Positions 24,634 to 32,689 of a stretch of 64,000 nucleotides of DNA are shown here, in pieces. The DNA comes from JAADEM01 sp965371855. GTDB lineage: Bacteria > Bacteroidota > Bacteroidia > Bacteroidales > Marinilabiliaceae. Position 1 is the stretch's first letter. Each line of letters begins with the position of its first letter. The stretch covers positions 3,879 to 67,878 of the forward strand of contig CBDUZZ010000017.1 of assembly GCA_965371855.1 (NCBI GenBank), written 5' to 3'. The notes beneath the pieces were generated by a model, which was not told where the DNA came from, ran no database searches, and saw nothing but the letters and a program-made list of their open reading frames with translations. The translations under genes were made by a program, and so were the position numbers.

Positions 24634-25737
24634 TTACTTCATATGTATTCCATTTCCATCTAACATCAAATATTCTGCTTTTGAACATTCTAAGCAATAA
24701 TTATTACCGGATTTTTCATTAGTCCTTGATTTCATAACACTCTCTTTGCAAGAAGCACAAATAACACTTTCGTCAATTTTTGCATATTCCGGTATATGAA
24801 TATCAATTTGTTGTACGGAGAACATATCATTAAATTCAATTTGCAAAGTCCCAAATGCCCTTTCAAGAGATACCTTTTTAAATTTAGATACGTATTCAGG
24901 ATTATGATCCTGTTCCACAACGACTTTTTGATAATATTCACCAAACACAGGAAATGCTTCTCGTATCAACTGTTGCGATTCATGTTTTGAACATATCCTG
25001 ATCCCTTTCCCATTACGCTTTGTGAGTGTTAAAGCTGTTTTTCCAAAATCTTTGTAAATCAGGCCATTATTACCAAATGAACAACCTGTAACAAATTGCA
25101 CACCATCAGAAAAGCAATTATTGGTTTCGGTTATGGCCAATAAATCTTCCATGCCATCTGAATCAGCTTTCAATTCATTCATGGCAAAGGTTGCCGCCAT
25201 AACACCCATTGCTAATCCCGGACAGTAATGTCCATGTAATTGACTTGCTTTGAGTAAAAGCGAATCTAAATCTCTTTTTGCAATTAAATTATTAATTTCA
25301 ATCCTGGGATTCGATTTTAACATGGAAGCATGAACCGGATTAGTTTCATTTTCTGATTCAAAAATTGATGTATCACAACATTTAATATCCAGAACAGGTG
25401 AATTGTTAAGAGCATCCAGGCCTATTACCCTCAGGGTATTTCCTTTGACCTCCAATAATTTTACAGTCGTAACAGCAATGGAACTTGGACGATCCGGTTT
25501 TCGGGTGGCAAATGCACCTTTGTAATCGCCATGCAAAGTAGTACCCTTCATTTCATATTTCAAAGATCTGTCGAATACAAAAATGATATCAATATATTCA
25601 TGCTCATCTATCCGGTACAATCCTTCCAGGAATTCATCTTTCAGAACAATCAGGCTTTCATGTCTTTTTATTTCATGGGGATGATCTCTCTCTTCGAATT
25701 TATTTTTTACACTGCCTATTTCTGTGAATCTTGTCAT
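24634..25737 (-). CDS. TrmO-like domain fused to FmdE domain with zinc ribbon
   Basis: This 367-residue protein starts MTRFTEIGSVKNKF at 25737. The longer frame from 25776 overlaps the ATPase gene and is not preferred. Residues 1-125 match the TsaA/TrmO (UPF0066) fold: GAFATRKPDRPSSIAVTTVK near 75-94 and LRVIGLDALNNSPVLDIK near 102-119. Residues about 145-325 are FmdE-like with HGHYCPGLAMGVMAA (His168, Cys172) and further cysteines at 208 and 219. A zinc ribbon (C327xxC330, C348xxC351) ends the protein. TrmO methylates t6A37 of tRNA-Thr. FmdE proteins occur with molybdenum or metal enzymes. Its place behind a NikR-linked transporter suggests a metal or metallo-enzyme role. The biochemical role of the fusion is unknown. 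Confidence 0.85.
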   Translation of the reverse strand: MTRFTEIGSVKNKFEERDHPHEIKRHESLIVLKDEFLEGLYRIDEHEYIDIIFVFDRSLKYEMKGTTLHGDYKGAFATRKPDRPSSIAVTTVKLLEVKGNTLRVIGLDALNNSPVLDIKCCDTSIFESENETNPVHASMLKSNPRIEINNLIAKRDLDSLLLKASQLHGHYCPGLAMGVMAATFAMNELKADSDGMEDLLAITETNNCFSDGVQFVTGCSFGNNGLIYKDFGKTALTLTKRNGKGIRICSKHESQQLIREAFPVFGEYYQKVVVEQDHNPEYVSKFKKVSLERAFGTLQIEFNDMFSVQQIDIHIPEYAKIDESVICASCKESVMKSRTNEKSGNNYCLECSKAEYLMLDGNGIHMK

Positions 25738-25742
25738 AACTT

Positions 25743-26510
25743 TCAATTTAATTTGGCATTTGGCACGATAAAGCAATTCCCATTTTGCCTTATGATATCA
25801 ACTTTTATTCCATAAAGCAGTTCGATATTTTCATGTGAAATGATCTCCTTTCCTCCACTTGAAAAAATCTCCCCATTATTTAAAAGAATAAATTGATCAC
25901 AGTATTGCAGGGCAAGATTCAGGTCATGAATAGCAATAATCACAGTTATACCTTTTTTGGATAAATTTTTTAGAATTTTCAAGACTTCAAGTTGATGTTT
26001 GAGATCGAGATTAGCAGTGGGTTCATCCATCAATAAAACTTGCGGTTCCTGGGCAAGTGCACGTGCAATAAAAACACGTTGTCTTTGTCCTCCGCTTAAT
26101 TTATTGATATATTTTAAAGAGATATCATTAAGGTCGAGCAATTGGATTACTTCTGAAACAATTTCAAAGTCTCTTTTAGAGGGTGACCAATTGATATGAG
26201 GTTTTCTACCCATTAAAATTGTATCAAAAACCGTAGAGGGAAAGGTATTGCTTTCAGTTTGGGGGACATAAGCAATAATTTTCGCAATTTCTTCAGCCTT
26301 CATTGAGGAGAGATTAACCCCATCCAAAAATATTTCACCCTCTTTATATTTCAACAACCCGTCAAGGCACTTAATCAATGTGCTTTTTCCTGATCCGTTT
26401 GGTCCAACAATACTTATCAACTCACCTTTATTAAAAGTATGATTTAGGTTTTTTAAAACTAATCCGCCATTGTAGGCAAAAGAGAGGTTTTTAATCTCTA
26501 TTTTGACCAT
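25743..26510 (-). CDS. FecE/BtuD-type ABC transporter ATPase (predicted nickel uptake)
   Basis: This 255-residue ATPase has Walker A GPNGSGKSTLIKCLDGL near residue 36, the signature LSGGQRQRVFIARALA near residue 139 and Walker B VLLMDEPTANLDL near residue 160. The switch His is AIHDLNLAL. This subtype energises import of siderophore-, haem- or cobalamin-type metal complexes with FecCD permeases. The gene overlaps the permease by 13 bases and precedes the TrmO-FmdE gene by five. The cargo is inferred from the NikR gene at the other end of the locus. Confidence 0.92.
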   Translation of the reverse strand: MVKIEIKNLSFAYNGGLVLKNLNHTFNKGELISIVGPNGSGKSTLIKCLDGLLKYKEGEIFLDGVNLSSMKAEEIAKIIAYVPQTESNTFPSTVFDTILMGRKPHINWSPSKRDFEIVSEVIQLLDLNDISLKYINKLSGGQRQRVFIARALAQEPQVLLMDEPTANLDLKHQLEVLKILKNLSKKGITVIIAIHDLNLALQYCDQFILLNNGEIFSSGGKEIISHENIELLYGIKVDIIRQNGNCFIVPNAKLN

Positions 26511-27571
26511 AATCCCCCCTTTCTGCCTCTAATCAATAAATAGATAAATAGCGGAGCCCCAATAAAAGAGGTTAAAATACCTACAGGTAAAACCATGGGT
26601 GAGATAATTGTTCTGGCAATAATATCCGATCCCAAAAGAAATACTCCTCCGAAAAGAGCCGAAGCAGGAATCAGAAACCGTTCATCGCAACCAATCATCC
26701 TACGTACAATATGTGGTACTACTAATCCTACAAACGCAATAATACCAAAGAAGGAAACTGATACTGCAGTAGCAATTGAAGCAGTAAGCATGACCTTAAC
26801 CCTTAGTTTTTCAACATTTACACCCAGGCTTTTTGCTGTTTCATCACCACTGTTAAGAACACTAATGTTCCATCGATTGTAAATGAAATATATTAAACTT
26901 GGGATTATTACAATAGATAAAATAAAGAACTCAGTCCATGATGCCCGGCCAAGATCTCCGAATGTCCAAAAGACAATAGAAGCCAGTTGTACTTCCTCCG
27001 CAAAATATTCAAGTCCTGTAGTTGCAGCCATAAACAGAGACCCTAATATAATTCCTGTTAGTATTAGCGTTTCAGGAGTTGCATCCCTGAATTTAGCCAT
27101 CGTCAATATAATGATTGTACTCACGAGGCTCCATAAAAAGGCAGATATGGTGATCAGGTACGGATTGTTGAATATTACGGCATCATTCGCACTGCTTTGT
27201 GTGCTTCCTGCTCCCAGGACAATAACGGCGAAAGCTGCACCAAAAGCTGCAGCATTGGATATTCCCAATGTAAAGGGTGAGCCCAAAGGATTTCGTAAAA
27301 TACTTTGCATAACAGTTCCTGAAACTGCCAACGCAGTTCCGGCAAGGATAGCCGATAAAATCCTTGGTAAGCGGATATTTAGAACGATTTGCCTATTCAC
27401 TACATCACCTTCGCCAAAAAGAATTTCAATTAATTGGATAAACGAAATATCCGAAGCACCCAATGTAATGCCCACAACCAGAGTAAGTAATAATATGACT
27501 GTTGTAAGCAGGATGAAAACCCTCTTATGTGAAGTGTAATTTTTATATTGCTCTATTATTGCGTGCTTCAT
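26498..27571 (-). CDS. FecCD-type ABC transporter permease
   Basis: This 357-residue permease has about ten membrane helices. It contains NIRLPRILSAILAGTALAVSG near residue 65, FecCD family hallmark, and GLVVPHIVRRMIGCDERFLIP near residue 275, containing the coupling region. It forms a dimer with the 25743-26510 ATPase and receives substrate from the lipoprotein encoded at 27572-28678. It is one base downstream of that gene and overlaps the ATPase gene by 13 bases. Confidence 0.92.
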   Translation of the reverse strand: MKHAIIEQYKNYTSHKRVFILLTTVILLLTLVVGITLGASDISFIQLIEILFGEGDVVNRQIVLNIRLPRILSAILAGTALAVSGTVMQSILRNPLGSPFTLGISNAAAFGAAFAVIVLGAGSTQSSANDAVIFNNPYLITISAFLWSLVSTIIILTMAKFRDATPETLILTGIILGSLFMAATTGLEYFAEEVQLASIVFWTFGDLGRASWTEFFILSIVIIPSLIYFIYNRWNISVLNSGDETAKSLGVNVEKLRVKVMLTASIATAVSVSFFGIIAFVGLVVPHIVRRMIGCDERFLIPASALFGGVFLLGSDIIARTIISPMVLPVGILTSFIGAPLFIYLLIRGRKGGLWSK

Positions 27572-28678
27572 TTATTCTTCAATATATTTTCTGCAACCTC
27601 CGGTTAATTCTTTCATTTCGCTAAAAACAGATTTTCCTAAAAACTGAGTATATATTTCCTCTGTTTTTTGAGTTATATCAATATCATGAAAAACTTCAGG
27701 AAATAACACCTTACCAATAAACCATGAATTAATCAGAATATTCTCATAATTGATAGTGTACCAGTTATGGGGTAAAACGATATAAACATCTTTGTTCTGC
27801 AAAGCAGATAAGAGTTTGTGTAAAATAGATTCGCAATGCAAATCCATTTTCATGAGTTCAAAGCCCGATACATCTAAAAATATTTTATCCGGATTCCATT
27901 TTATAAGCTGTTCTTTATCAACAAAAGCGTTTTCGAGCCATGCTTTTGGTGAACTGGTAACTTCTCCCAATCCTGAAGCTACATTGCGGGCGTTTACTAA
28001 CCGGAAAGATGCATAATTGGGCTCAGTAGAGTTTATCCCATGCGACCCCCTGTAAGATATCCCCCCAACATAAACTGTGTGATTTGACGATCTTGATGCT
28101 TCAATAGTTCTCTCATCCAATTCCCTGATCGTGCTTCGAATATAAGATATCAATTCATTTGCCCGTTCTTGTTTATGAAACAACTCCCCCAAAAAAAGTA
28201 AAGCTTTATAGAAAGTCTCAGTGTTCTGATTGAAATCACCATAATTGATATTGATAACCGGGACTCCTGTTTTGTTTTGTAATGCGTTTGCTTCACCTGC
28301 CGTATAATAAGTGCAAATGATCAGATCGGGGCGAAGCGAAGCGATCAATTCCGGCTCAGGAGCATTTCCTGACCCAATAATTGGAAGCTTTTGCAATTCA
28401 GGATTTGCAAATAAGTATGGGGCTTTCCGCCTGCGCTCATTTTCTTCAATCCCGATTACCAGCTCAGTGGCTTTCAGGTAACTGACAAGACGCAATGCTC
28501 CCGCGCGCAATGCAATTATTTTATTGACCTTTTCAGGGACAATAACTTTTCTTCCCGACATATCAGTTATCTCTTTCATCCCTTTTGGGATATCCTTATC
28601 TTTAGTCACTGCATTATTACAGGAACTAAAAACTAAAAACATTAATATGCCGGCAAAAAACGTTTTCATCATATACAT
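27572..28678 (-). CDS. Metal-complex substrate-binding lipoprotein
   Basis: This 368-residue protein of the PF01497 type has a lipobox FSSC (Cys20). A periplasmic binding fold in two lobes follows: TDMSGRKVIVPEKVNKIIAL near 37-56 and LIASLRPDLIICTYY near 109-123. It delivers a metal chelate or bare metal to the FecCD-type permease. The start overlaps the TonB receptor stop by ten bases. The ATG at 28678, 28672 or 28669 could be used, and all keep the signal peptide. Binding-site residues for a particular metal cannot be read off with confidence. Confidence 0.9.
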   Translation of the reverse strand: MYMMKTFFAGILMFLVFSSCNNAVTKDKDIPKGMKEITDMSGRKVIVPEKVNKIIALRAGALRLVSYLKATELVIGIEENERRRKAPYLFANPELQKLPIIGSGNAPEPELIASLRPDLIICTYYTAGEANALQNKTGVPVININYGDFNQNTETFYKALLFLGELFHKQERANELISYIRSTIRELDERTIEASRSSNHTVYVGGISYRGSHGINSTEPNYASFRLVNARNVASGLGEVTSSPKAWLENAFVDKEQLIKWNPDKIFLDVSGFELMKMDLHCESILHKLLSALQNKDVYIVLPHNWYTINYENILINSWFIGKVLFPEVFHDIDITQKTEEIYTQFLGKSVFSEMKELTGGCRKYIEE

Positions 28679-30927
28679 ACTGCAATTTTAAAATTTATTA
28701 CTCTGCCCGGTGATAAATATAGATTAGTTTCCATTTGTTGATTGTCAAACATATCCAAAATGCTTAAACTTATCCTGTAATGATCTTTGAATTCTTTTAC
28801 TATTTGAAAATCAAAAGTTATATATTCATCCAAAACACTGGTATTCTCATCATTACTGTATTGTTCGCCTTTATAGATTGCACTTAAATTTGAACTGAAA
28901 AACCTGTTGTTCCAGAAAACCCCTGCTTTGGCCTGGTGTTTTGGTGTATATCTTAGATACTTATTTTCAATAGCAATGTTCTCCTCAAATTTTCCAATTT
29001 TCGAACTGTTAAAAGTATAGTTAGAAACAATACTCAACTGTTTTGAAACAGCATAATTTACATCACATTCAAACCCATAAATATCAACTTTAGTTACATT
29101 CTGACGTTGAAAAATTGGTCGTTTCCCCCAAAGCAGATCACCCGTTTGAACATAATAAAGAAAATCGTTTCCTTCAGCATAGAAAAGTGTCGGGCTTATT
29201 TTGATTTTTTCATTTGTTTTAATAGTTGCCCCAATCTCATAATTAAATATGTTTTCCGGACCTAATTCCGGATTTGCTATTTTAGGGCCAATCCACATCC
29301 AACCCGAACGACAAAGATCATCAAGGATTGAAGCCCTGAAGCCTTTAGCAACGGAAATATATAGTTTGTATGACTTTACCGGTTCGTAACTTATGGCAAC
29401 TTTCGGGCTAATTGCATTCCATTGATGTTCCTCCAAAGGTGGTAAATACGGAGTCCATGCCCCATCGGTACTCTCATACATACCATCATAAAATTTTACC
29501 ATATCATATCTCAGTCCGGCCTGTATCCTGATTTTATTATCTGCCAGTGCAATCTCATCCTGGATATAAAAAGCGACATCCTGCATTTTTCCACTATTGA
29601 TGATCGAATCATCTGAAGTAACATAATAATCTCCTCCATTTACACTACTTAATTTCATTTCACCACCAAACGAAAAAATATGTTCTTTTGTGAAATGGTT
29701 ACTGAGATTAAGATTTACACCCTTATCAATACGATCGGAATTAACATCAAAGCGTTGATAATTTTCTCCTCTAAGCCTTTCATCAAGTTTAAAATAGTTT
29801 TCTTTTTGATAAAAGATATTGAAGTCATAGCTTAATGATGAGATATGACCGTTCAACCTACCTCTGAGAAAATTGGTATTAAAATGACGATATTCTCCTT
29901 CCGAAGCCTGGATTTTTTCTCCTTCCCCTCTTTTATCTTCAAAATAATCATATTGAATTTCCAGCTTTAGGGCATTGTTGAATTCGTACCCTGCCTTTGC
30001 ACTTATACCTTTTTCTTCCAGAAAACGTGCAATGCTATAATCAGGGTCATCTTTAAGACTGTCGGGTATTAGGTTGTACCCATCGCTACCAGTCATAAAT
30101 CCTGAAATATTTATGTATGCAGCATCATTCAGCCTGCTTCCAATTGAGGCTTTTGCCTGCTTTGTATTATAAGTACCATAAGATACTGATGCATGACCTT
30201 CAAGTGATTTTTTCGGCTTACGTGTGATAATATTAATTACACCCCCCATGGCATTATTGCCATATAGTGACGAACCCGGGCCTTTGTAGATTTCAATTCT
30301 TTCAATCTGGTCGGAATCAAGGCGATTCCAGTTAACCCCTCCAGTATCCCCTTTATTTAAAGGCACACCATCTACCAGTACTAATGTTCTTCCCTGTTCA
30401 TCACCGGATAGTCCGCGCAGTGTTACAGTAGGTCGCATTGAAAATAAACCGGCGCTTCGCGAAACATTTACCCCCGAAATATGCTTAATGATATCATCGA
30501 TTTTTTGAGCAGGTATTTGGTCAATTTCTTTTCGGGTGATAACTTCAATTCTCCCCGGAACTTCATTAAAATTTCTTTTTGAACGGGTTGCTGTAACAAC
30601 TACCAAATCGTTTTCATAAATTTTTGGTTCAAGATAAATTGAATTTTGAATTTCTCTGTTTTTTGCTTTTATATTAATGGAATATTCTTCAAATGAGACA
30701 TGAGAAATACTTAATTCATACGATTTCTCCGAAAGTCCCCTGATGATAAAATATCCGCTCTCATTTGAAACAACAGATTGACCTTCGGCTTTTATTTGTA
30801 TATGGACATCCTTAACAAACTCATTATTTACGGCATTATAAATTCTTCCCTTAATACTAGCTATTTGTGCCTGCACCACCATTGAACAGGCCAATAAAAT
30901 TCCAATTATCAATACTTGTCTTCTCAT
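28669..30927 (-). CDS. TonB-dependent outer-membrane receptor (predicted nickel complex)
   Basis: This 752-residue receptor has a signal peptide, then a carboxypeptidase-regulatory-like beta domain (IASIKGRIYNAVNNEF). The plug domain has PGRIEVITRKEIDQIPAQ, RGLSGDEQGRTLVLVDGVP and GPGSSLYGNNAMGGVINII. A 22-strand-type barrel follows. The C-terminus ends INFKIAVCI without the usual terminal aromatic residue, which is slightly odd. It is the first structural gene after nikR and has a NikR-like site candidate 5 bases upstream. Nickel uptake is inferred from the regulator, and cobalt or another chelate is possible. Confidence 0.9.
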   Translation of the reverse strand: MRRQVLIIGILLACSMVVQAQIASIKGRIYNAVNNEFVKDVHIQIKAEGQSVVSNESGYFIIRGLSEKSYELSISHVSFEEYSINIKAKNREIQNSIYLEPKIYENDLVVVTATRSKRNFNEVPGRIEVITRKEIDQIPAQKIDDIIKHISGVNVSRSAGLFSMRPTVTLRGLSGDEQGRTLVLVDGVPLNKGDTGGVNWNRLDSDQIERIEIYKGPGSSLYGNNAMGGVINIITRKPKKSLEGHASVSYGTYNTKQAKASIGSRLNDAAYINISGFMTGSDGYNLIPDSLKDDPDYSIARFLEEKGISAKAGYEFNNALKLEIQYDYFEDKRGEGEKIQASEGEYRHFNTNFLRGRLNGHISSLSYDFNIFYQKENYFKLDERLRGENYQRFDVNSDRIDKGVNLNLSNHFTKEHIFSFGGEMKLSSVNGGDYYVTSDDSIINSGKMQDVAFYIQDEIALADNKIRIQAGLRYDMVKFYDGMYESTDGAWTPYLPPLEEHQWNAISPKVAISYEPVKSYKLYISVAKGFRASILDDLCRSGWMWIGPKIANPELGPENIFNYEIGATIKTNEKIKISPTLFYAEGNDFLYYVQTGDLLWGKRPIFQRQNVTKVDIYGFECDVNYAVSKQLSIVSNYTFNSSKIGKFEENIAIENKYLRYTPKHQAKAGVFWNNRFFSSNLSAIYKGEQYSNDENTSVLDEYITFDFQIVKEFKDHYRISLSILDMFDNQQMETNLYLSPGRVINFKIAVCI

Positions 30928-30931
30928 TTTC

Positions 30932-30958
30932 GTGTCAATAAAATTAATATCGTGCTAC
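30932..30958 (-). promoter_or_regulatory. Candidate NikR operator before the TonB receptor gene
   Basis: GTGTCAA, 13 bases, then GTGCTAC. The spacing matches the GTGTTAC-N13/14-GTAACAC pattern recalled for deltaproteobacterial NikR. Only five and four of seven bases in each half agree, so this is weak on its own. It lies five bases before the receptor start codon. Confidence 0.3.
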
Positions 30959-30976
30959 CCTATACTTAAATTTTTT

Positions 30977-31378
30977 TTATTTAGTTGTACTCATTACTAA
31001 TTGTCCATGCTTAATACCTTTAATAGAGATTAAATCATTGGATAATTTGATTAGATCTTTTGCTTTTCCTTTAACAGTGATTGTTTCCAGACAGTTATCA
31101 TGATTCAGATGAACATGCTGTACGGAAATAATTAAATGATGAAAATTATGCTGAACTTCGGTAGATATTTTTTGAAGGCCTCGTTTATGGTGATCATAAG
31201 CCAATACAATGGCACCGGCTACTTCTTCATTACCTTCCCATTCGTCTTCAACCAGGTTTTTCTTGATCAAATACCTGATAGCCTGAGAACGGTTTGGAAA
31301 ATTTTGCAGCATTACCAGTTGATCCAAATCGTTTAATAAGTCTTCTTCTAATGAAACCCCAAAACGTTTTACTTTCAT
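30977..31378 (-). CDS. nikR: Nickel-responsive transcription regulator NikR
   Basis: This 133-residue protein has an N-terminal ribbon-helix-helix domain (MKVKRFGVSLEEDLLNDLDQ through SQAIRYLIKKNL). The C-terminal ACT-like metal domain has His77, His88, His90 and Cys96, in the same spacing as the E. coli nickel ligands His76, His87, His89 and Cys95. NikR tetramers bind nickel and usually repress nickel uptake genes. It is placed directly upstream of the TonB receptor and ABC genes on the same strand. A NikR-like site lies one base before its own start, which suggests autoregulation. Confidence 0.95.
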   Translation of the reverse strand: MKVKRFGVSLEEDLLNDLDQLVMLQNFPNRSQAIRYLIKKNLVEDEWEGNEEVAGAIVLAYDHHKRGLQKISTEVQHNFHHLIISVQHVHLNHDNCLETITVKGKAKDLIKLSNDLISIKGIKHGQLVMSTTK

Positions 31379-31379
31379 C

Positions 31380-31406
31380 GTGTTACTATTTTTACAAAGA
31401 TGTCAC
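31380..31406 (-). promoter_or_regulatory. Candidate NikR operator at the nikR start
   Basis: GTGTTAC (31380-31386), 13 bases, then ATGTCAC (31400-31406). The first half is identical to the half-site recalled for deltaproteobacterial NikR (GTGTTAC-N13/14-GTAACAC), and the second matches at four of seven positions. It sits one base upstream of the nikR ATG. Confidence 0.45.
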
Positions 31407-31425
31407 AAATATATATGTTTTTTTT

Positions 31426-31664
31426 GGTTCTACTACGAATTTTGTGGGTACGAAAAGACTGTTATTAAAACACCTCAATTTCCCTTCTCCTGTGAGGAGA
31501 AGGGTTAGGGTTGAGGTGAAAGATGAATAAGGATTTATATATTTCACTAAATAAATATGTCAATTTAGTGAATGATTAAATATCTATCCACGAAAATGAT
31601 AGTAGAGCCTTAAAATCATACAAACAACATTATGTTCAGTACCCACAAAATTGGTAGTAGAACC
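31426..31664. mobile_element. MITE-like element with 26-bp terminal inverted repeats
   Basis: The left end GGTTCTACTACGAATTTTGT (continuing to 31451) and the right end (31639-31664) are inverted copies, matching at 25 of 26 bases. The element is 239 bases long and has no coding capacity. The eight bases outside each end are TTTTTTTT and TTTATTTT, compatible with an eight-base target duplication in AT-rich DNA. Inside is a nested hairpin, CACCTCAA...TTGAGGTG (31471-31518), around a perfect nine-bp stem with CCCTTCTCC. The ends could be those of a transposase acting in trans, and I cannot name the family. Confidence 0.7.
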
Positions 31665-31895
31665 TTTATTTTAAAATATTCTTTATTCATTACCATTTAT
31701 CTGTAGTTCTCTAAAATGCCACACAGCCTTTATGTGTAAACGGAACAAAGTTCCTGATATTTTGCTTATATCTTTAACAAAACTAACGATTTAATCTAAC
31801 TTAAAGGGGAAAATCAAATTTGAAACATACAAAAAACCCACATGATGCAATCGTGCAGGAGCTGGTATTTTATTGTTCTTCTTTATGGTTGCTGG
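31665..31895. other. Intergenic stretch without a recognised feature
   Basis: Between the MITE-like element and the steroid-reductase-like gene I see no supported reading frame, RNA or terminator. Confidence 0.45.
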
Positions 31896-32684
31896 TTATA
31901 AAATAAACGGTATAATAGCTTTCCTTGATTTTGGGTAGTGTTCAAACTTATCCTTGTACCATATATGGTGGTTAAGAGCACGAGGAACAAGGTTTACGAT
32001 TGTCCAGATGATGAATGACAGTGCCGGTAGGCTCCAGCATATTATTGCAAATCCTGACCATTGAATAATTTCGCCTAAGTAGTTGGGACATGAAATATAT
32101 TTGAATAATCCTCCTGATGGTATTTTATAACCGGTGTTGAATCTGCGTAGCTGTATTAAAATCGAATCGTGGTACTGATTAATTAAAAAGCCTACAATAA
32201 AAACATCAATGCCCATAATAAAGCGGGGAGAGTTTAATAAATCAACTGAGATAGTTGGTGCAAGGTAGGCTAACCAGTAACCGTTTAGTCCGGCATTAAT
32301 AATATTAAACAACATACCCGATAATAGTATTAACAACGGCATTTTCTTAGATTTTGTTCTTAGTCTTAAAGGAAAAATAAATGTACGGTTGAAGTAATGT
32401 ATTATCCATAAAATAAAAGCAGCCAGTACTATTTTATTCTCATAGTTAGTGGTATTCCATAAAAACCATATAATAATGACGAATGAGGGTATCTCCATAA
32501 AGAACCAGCTCAATCTATTATTCACCATCAACCCCCAGGATGAATTGCTGTATCTTCCGTATGGAGGGTTTATTTTTAAAAGAACCGGAAACAGTATGAG
32601 TGCTATTGCAATCCATCCTAACGTTAAATGATTAAACGTGTTTTTAGGGATTGTATTTATTAAGAAATTCAGTCTCAATAGCAT
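31896..32684 (-). CDS. Steroid 5-alpha-reductase-like membrane protein
   Basis: This 262-residue protein has about six to seven membrane helices and the C-terminal family signature: GGLFKYISCPNYLGEIIQW near residue 190 and LNHHIWYKDKFEHYPKSRK near residue 236. This matches the 3-oxo-5-alpha-steroid 4-dehydrogenase (PF02544) C-terminal domain, which reduces double bonds or acts as an isoprenylcysteine methyltransferase-like fold. The bacterial substrate is unknown. It lies five bases after the stop of the GH130 gene, so the two are probably co-transcribed. Confidence 0.8.
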   Translation of the reverse strand: MLLRLNFLINTIPKNTFNHLTLGWIAIALILFPVLLKINPPYGRYSNSSWGLMVNNRLSWFFMEIPSFVIIIWFLWNTTNYENKIVLAAFILWIIHYFNRTFIFPLRLRTKSKKMPLLILLSGMLFNIINAGLNGYWLAYLAPTISVDLLNSPRFIMGIDVFIVGFLINQYHDSILIQLRRFNTGYKIPSGGLFKYISCPNYLGEIIQWSGFAIICWSLPALSFIIWTIVNLVPRALNHHIWYKDKFEHYPKSRKAIIPFIL

Positions 32685-32689
32685 GAAGC

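Noticed and set aside
26883..27539. 218-residue plus-strand frame
   Set aside because: Antisense to the FecCD permease gene. Its composition follows the hydrophobic codons of that gene.
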